Source: Caryophanon tenue (lineage in GTDB: Bacteria; Bacillota; Bacilli; Bacillales_A; Planococcaceae). Taken from it: a stretch of 64,000 bases of DNA. Numbering within the stretch: the first letter of the stretch is position 1; every line of letters begins with the position of its first letter. Of this stretch, positions 9,575 through 17,903 are shown piece after piece. The stretch covers positions 1 to 64,000 of the forward strand of contig NZ_MASJ01000017.1 of the NCBI RefSeq assembly GCF_001700315.1, in the 5' to 3' direction. Both the position numbers and the translations under genes were made by a program. Below the pieces are notes generated by a model, which made no database searches, was not told the DNA's origin, and was given only the letters and a program-made list of their open reading frames with translations.

Positions 9575-12416
9575 AGTTTGTCGTCAAATAATGATAGATC
9601 GTTTCATTTATTTCATTTTTCAGTGTAAAATGGGCAGAAACGATGGGTACTTGTCTACCGCTCTTATTTTCAGTAAGATGTTCCTCTATGTTAGTTGCTT
9701 GTGGTGTTGCTTCCCCTAAATAGTAAAAGTCAGCTCCTTCTGCACCGTCTTTTTGAATGAAAATATGAAGCGTTAATGAGTCATCATAAAAAATACGATT
9801 TTCAATAGGCGAGGTGATTTTTTTACCAGGTCGTGTAAACCATTTAAGTTCATGTGTATTTATTAATTCATCTTCATATAAGACAGCTGTATTTAATGTA
9901 TCGTCTTTATGATAACGAATAAAAAGAGGACAGGTTTTCGTTGCGTCATCAATTTTATAGCCATATATAACAGAAGACATATCTGAGCGCCAATTCATTA
10001 GGCGGCAATAATCTTTTCGTGAATATTTGGCGTTTATGGTGAAAGGATTTCGATCATATTGCTCGTTATTACGAAAAGCGCAATCTAATACATCGACAAA
10101 TAATGTGTGGACGTATTTATCGTCTAGTACAGCTTGTATGTCTGGATGTAGTGCATAGTGTTCTTTGACTAGCAGGAGCGAAATATGCCCGTACTTTTGT
10201 CGGGATGGATTTGTGAAAAACTTTAACGTCAGCATATTTTCGACAGATGTTAATGTTTCAGCATCACTTTGTAATTGACATTGTACAAGGAGATGTTGAA
10301 AGGCACGTTTAGAAAGTTTAGGCGTCTGTAACAACAGTTTTAATAAAAGAATTTCATGAAGCCGTTTACCATTGATAAGCTCTTGAGATACAAATGTCAG
10401 TAAATGCTGTGCTGTTGCTGACAATGTAGAAGGTTGCTTTTGGATCGTACATAAAAATTCATCATAATTCGCTTTTTTTGTTAATAAAACATGAGGGTCT
10501 AATAAACGATGCTTGATAAAGTCTACTAGTAAAGGTGTATGTCCTAAACGACGTTGTAGCTCCTCAAATTGTACGACCATATGCTTAAAGGTAATGAGTG
10601 ATGGGACTTGAAGCGATTCGAAAATACGCTTTTTCGCGATTTCTTCAAAATGAATGCTCGACACACCTTTAATATATGTTGCCTCCATTGTATGCCTACG
10701 TAAATTATCTTTATTAAAGCTATAATCACCAGCTAGCGCCATTGGAATCATGTAGTTATTTTTATAATTGCCAATGAAATCAATAATTGTGACATAGCTT
10801 TTAGAGGGATGTTTCCGAAGTCCACGTCCAAGTTGTTGTAAAAAGATAATACTCGATTGAGTTTGACGGAGCATGACAATTTGATTCAACATAGGTATAT
10901 CAATACCCTCATTTAAAATATCTACGGTAATCAGATGTGTAAGTTGTCCATCTTCTAGTGCACGAATCGCTTGCTCTCGCTTTTCGATATGTGTATCCCC
11001 GGTTAACGCAATCGTTCGCAAACCTTTGTGATTGAGCGCATGACTTAATGCAAGTGCTTCTTCTTTACGACTACAAAAAATAAGGCCTTTTGTCTCGCTA
11101 CCGTCATGCCCATAATAATGAATTTTGTCGATAAGATGATTTATACGCTCATCCATAATTAACTGATTGAAATCCGTTTTTTCATTAATGACGAGCCCGT
11201 CTTGTTGGTAATCGGTCACGCCGAAATAATGAAAAGGACATAACATTTCTTCTTCGAGTGCTTGTTGTAAGCGAATTTCATATGCAATATTGTAATCGAA
11301 TAATTGGAAAATGTTATAATCGTCTGTACGTTCAGGTGTCGCCGTCATGCCCAATAAAAACTTCGGAGAAAAATGTTCAAGCACACGTAAGTAAGAACGT
11401 GCCCCAGCTTTATGTACTTCGTCAACAATGATGTAATCAAAATGCGAACGGGTAAATTGTGCTAAAACGTCGGGCTTAGAAATAGTTTGCACTGTTGCAA
11501 ATAGATAACGGCAGTCACTCTGTTTAGACGCCCCTGTTAACAAGCCAATTTCATGATCTTGAAGTTGTAAAATCGTTTTAAATTGCGCCATCGCTTTTTT
11601 CAAGATTTGTTCGCGGTGCACCACAAATAATAATGTTTGAGGCGCAACCTGTTGTACATCAAAGGCAGATAGATAGGTTTTACCAGTACCAGTCGCAGAT
11701 ATAACAAGTGCTCGTTGCTCACCATGATCTCGAACGGTTTGCAGTTGCTGTAGAGCTTGTTGCTGCATTTTGTTGGGCGAAATGGTTGAATATACTTGTT
11801 GTTGTTCTGCAATTTTTTGACGGAATGGGGTTTGTGGCATATAGTTTGCTGCATAATGATCCAGCCAGTGCGGTGATAGCGGCATTGCTTTTTGCCAAAC
11901 ATGTTCAAATTGTTGCTTAAATTTTTTTAGTAAATCGCCGTTTTGAAGTGAATTCAATTTCACATTCCACTCGTAATTTGTTTTAAGTGCACTTTGGGTT
12001 AAATTAGAACTGCCAATAATCAATGTTTCATAATGCTGTTGTTCAAAAATGTAGCCCTTTGCATGAAAACCTTCAATCGCCGTAATCCGTACTTCTACGT
12101 TTGGAATACGTAATAATTGTTCAAAAACATGAGGCTGATTAAATTGTAAATATGTAGACGTCAAAATTTTTCCATGAATATTTCGTGCTGCTAAGTCAGC
12201 AAGCGCCGCTTTTAACATCGTTAGTCCACCGGATGTAATAAATGCAACTGATATACAAAAAGATTGACAGGACAAAAGCTCCTTTAATAACGTTGATAAT
12301 ACATTTGTAGATGTATCATTTGTTAATAGCTTTGGCTTTAACAATTCAGTTGTCGGTTGGGTATCATTTAGAAAACCGTATTCAAGTGCTGAGCGTAAAG
12401 ATTGTAAGTGTGACAT
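9573..12416 (-). CDS. PLD-nuclease / superfamily II helicase / DUF3427 fusion protein
   Basis: A 947-residue three-part protein. Residues about 40-170 form a phospholipase-D-like nuclease domain with one HxK motif (His118, Lys120) followed by IIGSSNLTQS at 134-143. Residues about 210-540 form an SF2 helicase core: ATGTGKT (241-247), DEVH (332-335), TATPERTD (358-365), the RecA2 blocks GLIFCSRKEEA and ALTGDTH, and QQLGRGLRK. The remaining roughly 380 residues resemble DUF3427. This COG3886-COG1061-DUF3427 layout suggests ATP-driven DNA tracking with cleavage, as in repair or phage defence; that role is inference. AGGAGG precedes the ATG. It is transcribed with the Nudix gene, ten bases upstream. 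Confidence 0.85.
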   Translation of the reverse strand: MSHLQSLRSALEYGFLNDTQPTTELLKPKLLTNDTSTNVLSTLLKELLSCQSFCISVAFITSGGLTMLKAALADLAARNIHGKILTSTYLQFNQPHVFEQLLRIPNVEVRITAIEGFHAKGYIFEQQHYETLIIGSSNLTQSALKTNYEWNVKLNSLQNGDLLKKFKQQFEHVWQKAMPLSPHWLDHYAANYMPQTPFRQKIAEQQQVYSTISPNKMQQQALQQLQTVRDHGEQRALVISATGTGKTYLSAFDVQQVAPQTLLFVVHREQILKKAMAQFKTILQLQDHEIGLLTGASKQSDCRYLFATVQTISKPDVLAQFTRSHFDYIIVDEVHKAGARSYLRVLEHFSPKFLLGMTATPERTDDYNIFQLFDYNIAYEIRLQQALEEEMLCPFHYFGVTDYQQDGLVINEKTDFNQLIMDERINHLIDKIHYYGHDGSETKGLIFCSRKEEALALSHALNHKGLRTIALTGDTHIEKREQAIRALEDGQLTHLITVDILNEGIDIPMLNQIVMLRQTQSSIIFLQQLGRGLRKHPSKSYVTIIDFIGNYKNNYMIPMALAGDYSFNKDNLRRHTMEATYIKGVSSIHFEEIAKKRIFESLQVPSLITFKHMVVQFEELQRRLGHTPLLVDFIKHRLLDPHVLLTKKANYDEFLCTIQKQPSTLSATAQHLLTFVSQELINGKRLHEILLLKLLLQTPKLSKRAFQHLLVQCQLQSDAETLTSVENMLTLKFFTNPSRQKYGHISLLLVKEHYALHPDIQAVLDDKYVHTLFVDVLDCAFRNNEQYDRNPFTINAKYSRKDYCRLMNWRSDMSSVIYGYKIDDATKTCPLFIRYHKDDTLNTAVLYEDELINTHELKWFTRPGKKITSPIENRIFYDDSLTLHIFIQKDGAEGADFYYLGEATPQATNIEEHLTENKSGRQVPIVSAHFTLKNEINETIYHYLTTN

Positions 12417-12426
12417 AAAAAGCCTC

Positions 12427-12816
12427 CTATCGTTGTAGTTTCCTTACAGCAGGAATATCAGCTGCAGCCCATTCGATTTGTTGTAACTCATGTCGTGCTA
12501 ACCAACGTAGTTCCGCATGTTCGGTTGCTACCGGTACGCCCTGTACAATCGATGCTTTATATGTCTCTAAACGAACGATAAATGTTTCATATTCATATGT
12601 AGTATCTTCGACTTTTTGACCAACGATGATTTGACACTGCAGTTCTTCAGCGATCTCACGCGTTAAAGCTTGCTCCGCGGTCTCACCCTTCTCAATTTTT
12701 CCACCTGGAAATTCCCATAAGTTTGGTAAAGTCATCGTTTTACTTCGCTGTGCACACAAGATTTGTTGTGCATCATTTTCGATGATTGCGCCTACGACAT
12801 GTACAAATTTTTTCAT
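12427..12816 (-). CDS. MutT-like Nudix hydrolase (8-oxo-dGTP diphosphatase type)
   Basis: A 129-residue (deoxy)nucleoside triphosphate pyrophosphohydrolase. The Nudix box is complete from GGKIEKGE through REIAEEL, with the metal-binding glutamates in place. The N-terminal VVGAIIENDAQQILCAQRS and PNLWEFPGGK are typical of MutT enzymes that remove oxidised dGTP. The start at 12816 follows a GGAG-containing leader; the longer frame upstream is not MutT-like. It stands ten bases before the helicase gene on the same strand, so the two are probably one transcript, linking oxidised-nucleotide cleanup or DNA repair with the helicase. Confidence 0.85.
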   Translation of the reverse strand: MKKFVHVVGAIIENDAQQILCAQRSKTMTLPNLWEFPGGKIEKGETAEQALTREIAEELQCQIIVGQKVEDTTYEYETFIVRLETYKASIVQGVPVATEHAELRWLARHELQQIEWAAADIPAVRKLQR

Positions 12817-12892
12817 ATTACGTCCACTCCATTTCTTTTTCTGTAATGATAGCAGCAATTCAAAGGAAAAGGAATAATTTGTATGAAACGAA

Positions 12893-12923
12893 AAAGAATC
12901 GCCTATATAATAAGCGATTCTTT
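12893..12923. terminator. hairpin between the recombinase and Nudix genes
   Basis: AAAGAATCGC pairs with GCGATTCTTT, just after the leftward stop at 12927. It separates the recombinase from the Nudix-helicase unit. Confidence 0.75.
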
Positions 12924-12926
12924 CCA

Positions 12927-13817
12927 TTATAAAAACTCATCCACATCTTCTTTACGTACTTGTATGTAATGCTCCATAATGGTTTGGTGCGATTTGTGTC
13001 CGGATTGTTTCGCAATTGTTGGAATGTCTGCGCCTTTATTATACATCGATGTAATTTGGGTTTTACGGAATGTATACGGAGCAAAGCCTAGCCATTTTGT
13101 TATCATGCGATTATAACTACTTTCATGTACCTTTGTGCTATGATAGTGTCCCCATTTGTCCACTTTGCCAACAAAAAAATGTTCAGGCTGTAACGAAAAT
13201 GTACGAATATAACGGTCAACGGCTTGAATGCATTCAAGCGTTAAACGTTTTTCGACCATCGAGCCTTGTTTGGTCTGCATTGTCCATACAGTGCGTGCGC
13301 GTAAATCAAAATCTTTTAGTTGGATGCGTACCATTTCTGTCGGTCGGCAAGCTGTAATTAAGTTCACTAAACAAATTGCGCGAATGCGAATATCGAGCGA
13401 ATCATCTGTATCGAAGCGGTCAATGAGGCGTAGCACTTCATCTTGCTTTTCAGCGCGTTGCCCAATTTGTGGTTTCAGTCGTAAATACTCGGGCTGGTTA
13501 TATAAATCACGCAGCAAACGAATATCTTCGAGCTGCTGTTCCGTTGGTTGCTGTCCGTCTGCTTTTAAATGAAATTTAATGCCGGCAAGTCTACGTTCGA
13601 ATGTTGAGAATTTAATGCGCTGTTGCGTAATTGAGTGGTGCAAGTAAAGCTTTAGACTGTCATATGTATGCGCTAACATATGTTCATCGCAAAATAATAC
13701 GAAATGCTTCATATCGTATTTGTAACGGTCGCGACGTTTGTCTTGTATTTTTTGTAAATCGGCTTCAGCTTGTTTTTGAAGCAGTGAGGGATGAAGATGA
13801 ATAATTTTTTCTTCCAT
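12927..13817 (-). CDS. lone tyrosine recombinase (phage integrase family)
   Basis: A 296-residue site-specific recombinase. The N-terminal half (to about 120) is the SAM-like core-binding domain. In the catalytic half I see Arg in TACRPTEMVRIQ, a lysine in TKQGSMVEK, APYTFRKTQ where the usual H-x-L-R is Y-T-F-R, SGHKSHQT with the second His, and the nucleophile Tyr in MEHYIQV. The start is set at the ATG at 13817, not at 13844, because CGAAGGAGTGAC lies at the right distance. No excisionase, repeat-flanked island or phage genes are visible nearby. It may be a housekeeping-type orphan recombinase. Confidence 0.8.
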   Translation of the reverse strand: MEEKIIHLHPSLLQKQAEADLQKIQDKRRDRYKYDMKHFVLFCDEHMLAHTYDSLKLYLHHSITQQRIKFSTFERRLAGIKFHLKADGQQPTEQQLEDIRLLRDLYNQPEYLRLKPQIGQRAEKQDEVLRLIDRFDTDDSLDIRIRAICLVNLITACRPTEMVRIQLKDFDLRARTVWTMQTKQGSMVEKRLTLECIQAVDRYIRTFSLQPEHFFVGKVDKWGHYHSTKVHESSYNRMITKWLGFAPYTFRKTQITSMYNKGADIPTIAKQSGHKSHQTIMEHYIQVRKEDVDEFL

Positions 13818-13868
13818 AAAAGCGTCACTCCTTCGTTCATTCATCTTCTATATTGTAACGGAAATTGA

Positions 13869-13985
13869 GTGGACGAACAAATAAATGCCGTGCTAGTGCG
13901 AAAGACTTTAAAAGATGGCATGACAGAACGCATAAATATGACGGAGAGTGGCATGGAAGATTTATATCTTTTGATGCGCATATAA
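13869..13985 (+). CDS. possible 38-residue small protein
   Basis: An open frame from GTG at 13869 to TAA at 13985 encodes a charged peptide (VRKTLKDGMTERINMTES, then GMEDLYLLMRI). Base composition looks coding, but the ribosome binding site is weak (AACGGAAA) and there is no recognised family. An alternative start is the ATG at 13920. The rest of 13818-14110 shows no gene. Confidence 0.25.
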   Translation: MDEQINAVLVRKTLKDGMTERINMTESGMEDLYLLMRI

Positions 13986-14110
13986 AAAGATAACAATAAT
14001 TATTTGCCGAAAAAATGACTTTTTATTTAGAGAAGAATGTATAATAATGTAAAGAATGTCCCGTTTTGATGAAAGGTGAATAAAGTAATCTAACGAAAAG
14101 GGTGATACAG

Positions 14111-15310
14111 ATGGAACATGTTTATATTGTAGAAGCTGTACGCACACCGATTGGCAAGTATAATGGTGTGTTTCGTCATATTCGTCCAGATGATTTAGCA
14201 GCACTCGTATTAAAAGAAATAGCCGCGCGTCAGCCAGCGTTGCAGCTATTACATATTGATGATGTTATTTTTGGCAATGTTAATCAAGCAGGTGAGGATA
14301 ATCGAAATGTTGCGCGAATGGCCACACTGCTTGCAGGCTATCCTCAAGAGGTAAGTGCAACAACCATCAATCGTTTATGTGGCTCAGGTTTAGATGCCAT
14401 TAGTTACGGTGCGCGTGCAATTCGTGCAGGTGAAGCGGATGTAGTCATTGCTGGTGGTGTTGAAAGTATGACACGTGCTCCGTTTGTGATGGCAAAACCC
14501 TCACAGGCATTTCCGCGTGGTTCGATGGAGATGTTTGATACAACGATTGGCTGGCGTTTTGTTAATCCAAAACTAGAGGCAATGTACGGGGCAGATGCGA
14601 TGCCACAAACAGCTGAAAATATTGCACAGCGCTACAACATTTCGAAAGAACGTCAAAATGAATTTGCCGCAAGAAGTCAACAAAAGGCGCAGCAAGCCAT
14701 TCGTAAACATCATTTTGCACGCGAAATAATGGCGGTAATGGGGCATGATGCGCAAGGAAACGAAATATGCGTGACCCAAGATGAAAACCCACGTCCGAAT
14801 GTGACAGCTGAAGGTCTTCAAGATGTGCCGCCGTTGTTTAACGGGGGTACGGTCACGGCTGCGACGTCTTCAGGTATTAATGACGGAGCAGCAGCTGTAC
14901 TGTTAATGAGTGAACGGTATATGAAAAAGCATGGTTTTACGCCACTCGCAAAATATAGCGGTAGTGCAACAGCAGGGGTTGAACCAGCTGTAATGGGGCT
15001 TGGACCAATTGCCGCCACTAATAAACTATGTAAGCAACTGAACATCGATATCGCACAGTTTGACATCATTGAACTAAATGAAGCGTTTGCGGCACAAGCA
15101 ATCGCTTGTATCGATGCACTGCAGCTAGATGAGGCACGCGTCAATATAAACGGTGGTGCCATTGCACTTGGGCATCCAATTGGAGCGAGTGGTGCACGTA
15201 TTATGACGACACTTCTTTATACGATGCAGCGACAACAAGCAGCAAGAGGCTTAGCTACAATGTGTATCGGTGTTGGGCAAGGGATTGCTCTTGCGATTGA
15301 AGCGCCATGA
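14111..15310 (+). CDS. acetyl-CoA acetyltransferase / 3-oxoacyl-CoA thiolase
   Basis: A 399-residue thiolase catalysing the cleavage or condensation of 3-oxoacyl-CoA. The acyl-accepting cysteine is in NRLCGSGLDAIS, GGVESMTRAPFVM follows, NEAFAAQA carries the Asn-Glu block, and the C-terminus has the active His in GGAIALGHPIGASG and the second Cys in MCIGVGQG. The first residues (VYIVEAVRTPIGKYNG) and length fit both PcaF/FadA-type and biosynthetic thiolases. I use the ATG at 14111 since AAAGG lies about eight bases upstream; a GTG nine bases earlier is too close. The diguanylate cyclase gene starts 28 bases after its stop. Confidence 0.88.
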   Translation: MEHVYIVEAVRTPIGKYNGVFRHIRPDDLAALVLKEIAARQPALQLLHIDDVIFGNVNQAGEDNRNVARMATLLAGYPQEVSATTINRLCGSGLDAISYGARAIRAGEADVVIAGGVESMTRAPFVMAKPSQAFPRGSMEMFDTTIGWRFVNPKLEAMYGADAMPQTAENIAQRYNISKERQNEFAARSQQKAQQAIRKHHFAREIMAVMGHDAQGNEICVTQDENPRPNVTAEGLQDVPPLFNGGTVTAATSSGINDGAAAVLLMSERYMKKHGFTPLAKYSGSATAGVEPAVMGLGPIAATNKLCKQLNIDIAQFDIIELNEAFAAQAIACIDALQLDEARVNINGGAIALGHPIGASGARIMTTLLYTMQRQQAARGLATMCIGVGQGIALAIEAP

Positions 15311-15338
15311 AGGCATTACAAAAGGTGGTTGACGGTAA

Positions 15339-16823
15339 ATGAGAAGCTTATTAGTAAAAGTGTTCATTAGTATCGCAACCTTTACAGCCATTTTAATTAT
15401 CATTATGTCACTTGTGACGAATCAAGCGATGCACCGCAATATTATTGAGCAGCAGCAAGAGGCGGAGCGAAATATAGAAGAGCATATTATTTCACAATTG
15501 CGCGAGATGGATAGTGCCCATGCTTATTTTGCACAGATAGAAGATGAACAAATGGAAAAAGGTTTGTACGAACTACGTGAATATTATGAACAAAATCCTG
15601 ATTTTTCAACATGGGATTTAGCTGCGATAAAAGAAGATATTGGTGCACGTGAATTTTATGTGATTGACGCGAATAATCGTATTGTCATTACAACACATGC
15701 TCCGAGCGTTGGGATGGATTTTAATGAGTGTTGTACGGAGTTTGTACGGTTAATTCAAGAACGACTGCAAACAGATGAATTTTATTTCGATGGCTTAGAA
15801 AATTCAGCAGCGACACGCGATGCTTGGATGTATAGTTATTTGCCGACAAAAGACCATCAATATTTATTAGAGTATGGTATCCGGTTTGGTGATACATCAG
15901 TATCGAAGCACTTTAGCTATGAATCGACTGTTGAAAATTTAACGAAAATCTACACACAGCTTATCGATTTACGCATTATGACGATAGAAGGTTTTGTGTT
16001 AAATACAACTCCTGACTTTATGACAATTGATGATACCGATGAAAAATTACAGCATGCGTATAACGAAGCAGTAGATAAACAAAAAACGATGACTGTCGTG
16101 CAACAACTGGCAGATGGATATGTTGAAACGCATCGCTTTATTCCATATGAAGCAGAAGAAGCACGCGGGAATGCGACGCAGCGTATCATTTATGCCAAAT
16201 ATGATAATTCAACGGCACTCGCTTTATTGCAGCGCAATGAAGCGACATTAAAATGGATGCTTGTGCTCGGGATTGTTACGTCTCTTATTGTGCTCTTTAT
16301 TATTTTGAAGCTCTTTAGTAAAACGATTCGTTTAGCAACATATGACGTTTTAACAGGTGCGTACAACCGTGCATCGTATTTGCAGTATATGGACGAAATT
16401 ATTTCAAGCCGTAATAAATATCCGATTGGGCTAATGCTAATCGACTTAGATAATTTCAAGCAATTGAATGACCAATACGGGCATGCTGCAGGAGATGAAG
16501 TTTTGCAAGAGCTTGTGATGTTATTAAAAGAAGCCGTTGGGAAATCTGGTTATGTTGTACGCTTTGGCGGTGACGAATTTGCGATTGTGTTTGAGAAAGC
16601 AACACCGGACTTATTACATCAGTATGCCAATGCGATTTTAAAGAAGGTACGTGCAAAGCATGAGGACAATATAAAATGGACGAATTTGTCGGTTAGTATT
16701 GGCGCTGTTACACAGCACGAGCTGACGGAGCCAGAAGCAGATTTATTTAAACGCGCAGACACTGCGTTATATGAATCAAAAGAAACGGGGAAAAATCGCG
16801 CAACGATTCGATTTATTGCGTAA
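15339..16823 (+). CDS. membrane-bound diguanylate cyclase with extracellular Cache-like sensor
   Basis: A 494-residue c-di-GMP synthase. TM1 covers about 7-29 (VFISIATFTAILIIIMSLVT). A large outer sensor region follows to about 303 (REFYVIDANNRIVITTHAPS is Cache-like), then TM2 at about 304-325, and a GGDEF domain from about 334 to the end. The GGDEF motif is intact at 410-414 (VVRFGGDEFAIVF). The inhibitory RxxD site five residues before it is absent (GKSG instead), so I expect no classical product inhibition. Probably cotranscribed with the thiolase gene 28 bases upstream. It is followed by a long repeat copy whose first hairpin can act as terminator. Confidence 0.88.
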   Translation: MRSLLVKVFISIATFTAILIIIMSLVTNQAMHRNIIEQQQEAERNIEEHIISQLREMDSAHAYFAQIEDEQMEKGLYELREYYEQNPDFSTWDLAAIKEDIGAREFYVIDANNRIVITTHAPSVGMDFNECCTEFVRLIQERLQTDEFYFDGLENSAATRDAWMYSYLPTKDHQYLLEYGIRFGDTSVSKHFSYESTVENLTKIYTQLIDLRIMTIEGFVLNTTPDFMTIDDTDEKLQHAYNEAVDKQKTMTVVQQLADGYVETHRFIPYEAEEARGNATQRIIYAKYDNSTALALLQRNEATLKWMLVLGIVTSLIVLFIILKLFSKTIRLATYDVLTGAYNRASYLQYMDEIISSRNKYPIGLMLIDLDNFKQLNDQYGHAAGDEVLQELVMLLKEAVGKSGYVVRFGGDEFAIVFEKATPDLLHQYANAILKKVRAKHEDNIKWTNLSVSIGAVTQHELTEPEADLFKRADTALYESKETGKNRATIRFIA

Positions 16824-16830
16824 TCAATAT

Positions 16831-17161
16831 AGAGTATGAGACAAAAAGAAATATCCTTCAGCCGTTGTCGTCGCTGAAGGATATTTTTCTGCTTTAGGTG
16901 CTACTCCACATAGCGGACGCGTTTCGCAGGCATGGCTTGAGGCAAACACGATGTTTGTCACATCTGCCCTGCCACACGACGTGGCGTTCTTGGCAGATGT
17001 TCCTCTTAGTAGTCTCAAGCGCATGCTCCTGCGGTTACTCGTCGCAGAAAAACATTGCTTTTCCTGCTGAAGTCGCCGCTTGTGTCGGGACGCATCCGCA
17101 CATTCTTATCATCTCAACACACTTATTTTCATCAGAAATAGGGTTTTGTCCCATCCTCTTT
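16831..17161 (+). repeat. long copy of the dispersed intergenic repeat, with inverted termini and hairpins
   Basis: The left end AGAGTATGAGACAAAA and the right end TTTTGTCCCATCCTCTT (17144-17160) are inverted repeats of each other. Hairpin 1: ATATCCTTCAGC (16851-16862) with GCTGAAGGATAT (16873-16884), then T-rich. Hairpin 2: ACATCTGCC (16960-16968) with GGCAGATGT (16992-17000), enclosing GCCAC/GTGGC (16971-16975, 16981-16985). The element fills the gap between the converging GGDEF and DUF554 genes. A 66-codon minus-strand frame inside it is shared with the other long copy but is probably not a gene. No transposase is present. Confidence 0.85.
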
Positions 17162-17170
17162 CCATCGTGT

Positions 17171-17848
17171 TTAAAATAATGCTACAACTAAAAACCACAT
17201 CACTGGCACAACTAAAGCGGGTAATAAATTTAATGATTTACTATCTTTAATGCCTAAAATGGCTAAGCCTGAGCTTAAAATAAGGACGCCCCCGACAATT
17301 GAAATTTCTGTCATTAGCGCATCCGTTAAAAATGGCTCAATATAAATTGCTGCCAAATATAAACTGCCTTGCCACATGAATAAGACGATGGCAGATAGCG
17401 CAATGCCGAAGCCATATGTCGCTGCAAGTGCCATCGACGTCACTAAATCAAGTGTGGCATTTGTGAATAAGTATGTATGGTTGTCGTAAAGTGCGCTTTC
17501 AATCGGTCCGAGAATCGATAGCGTACCGACACAAAATAATAAAATAGCAGTTGACAAACCTTTACTTAACTCACTTTTCGCAAAGCGTCCAACGAATCGT
17601 TGAAACGCAGCATCAATATTGAGTATTGTACCGACAAGACCACCAATTGCTAAACTCATAATAAATAGCACAGGATACTGGCTATGTGGCATATTTTGCA
17701 CGACAGCATTTATGCCGAGCACGGTTGCTGAAAACCCCATTGCTGTAAACAGTGCCGTTTGATATTCCTCTTTAATGCCCTTTTTTAACCAGCTGCCAAC
17801 TGCACTTCCGATAAGAATGGCAACTACGTTTGTCATCGTTCCAATCAT
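17171..17848 (-). CDS. DUF554 family membrane protein (YdfK-like)
   Basis: A 225-residue, very hydrophobic protein with six to seven predicted membrane segments. The beginning (GTMTNVVAILIGSAVGSWL) and the end (GGVLILSSGLAILGIKD, then LLPALVVPVM) are characteristic of DUF554 proteins; function unknown, possibly transport. I start at the ATG at 17848, preceded by GTAGGAGAATACAT, instead of the longer frame to 17887. It lies downstream of the MerR gene with 55 bases between and may be cotranscribed with it. Confidence 0.8.
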   Translation of the reverse strand: MIGTMTNVVAILIGSAVGSWLKKGIKEEYQTALFTAMGFSATVLGINAVVQNMPHSQYPVLFIMSLAIGGLVGTILNIDAAFQRFVGRFAKSELSKGLSTAILLFCVGTLSILGPIESALYDNHTYLFTNATLDLVTSMALAATYGFGIALSAIVLFMWQGSLYLAAIYIEPFLTDALMTEISIVGGVLILSSGLAILGIKDSKSLNLLPALVVPVMWFLVVALF

Positions 17849-17903
17849 ATGTATTCTCCTACCTTTCTTCTCTATCATCATAAACATTCAAGTTACATGA
17901 ATG

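Noticed and set aside
16824-17024. 66-codon minus-strand frame MRLRLLRGTSAKNATSCG..., also found in the other long repeat copy
   Set aside because: It lies wholly inside the repeat; the differences between copies mostly change the amino acid while the DNA hairpins stay paired, so structure and not protein is conserved.
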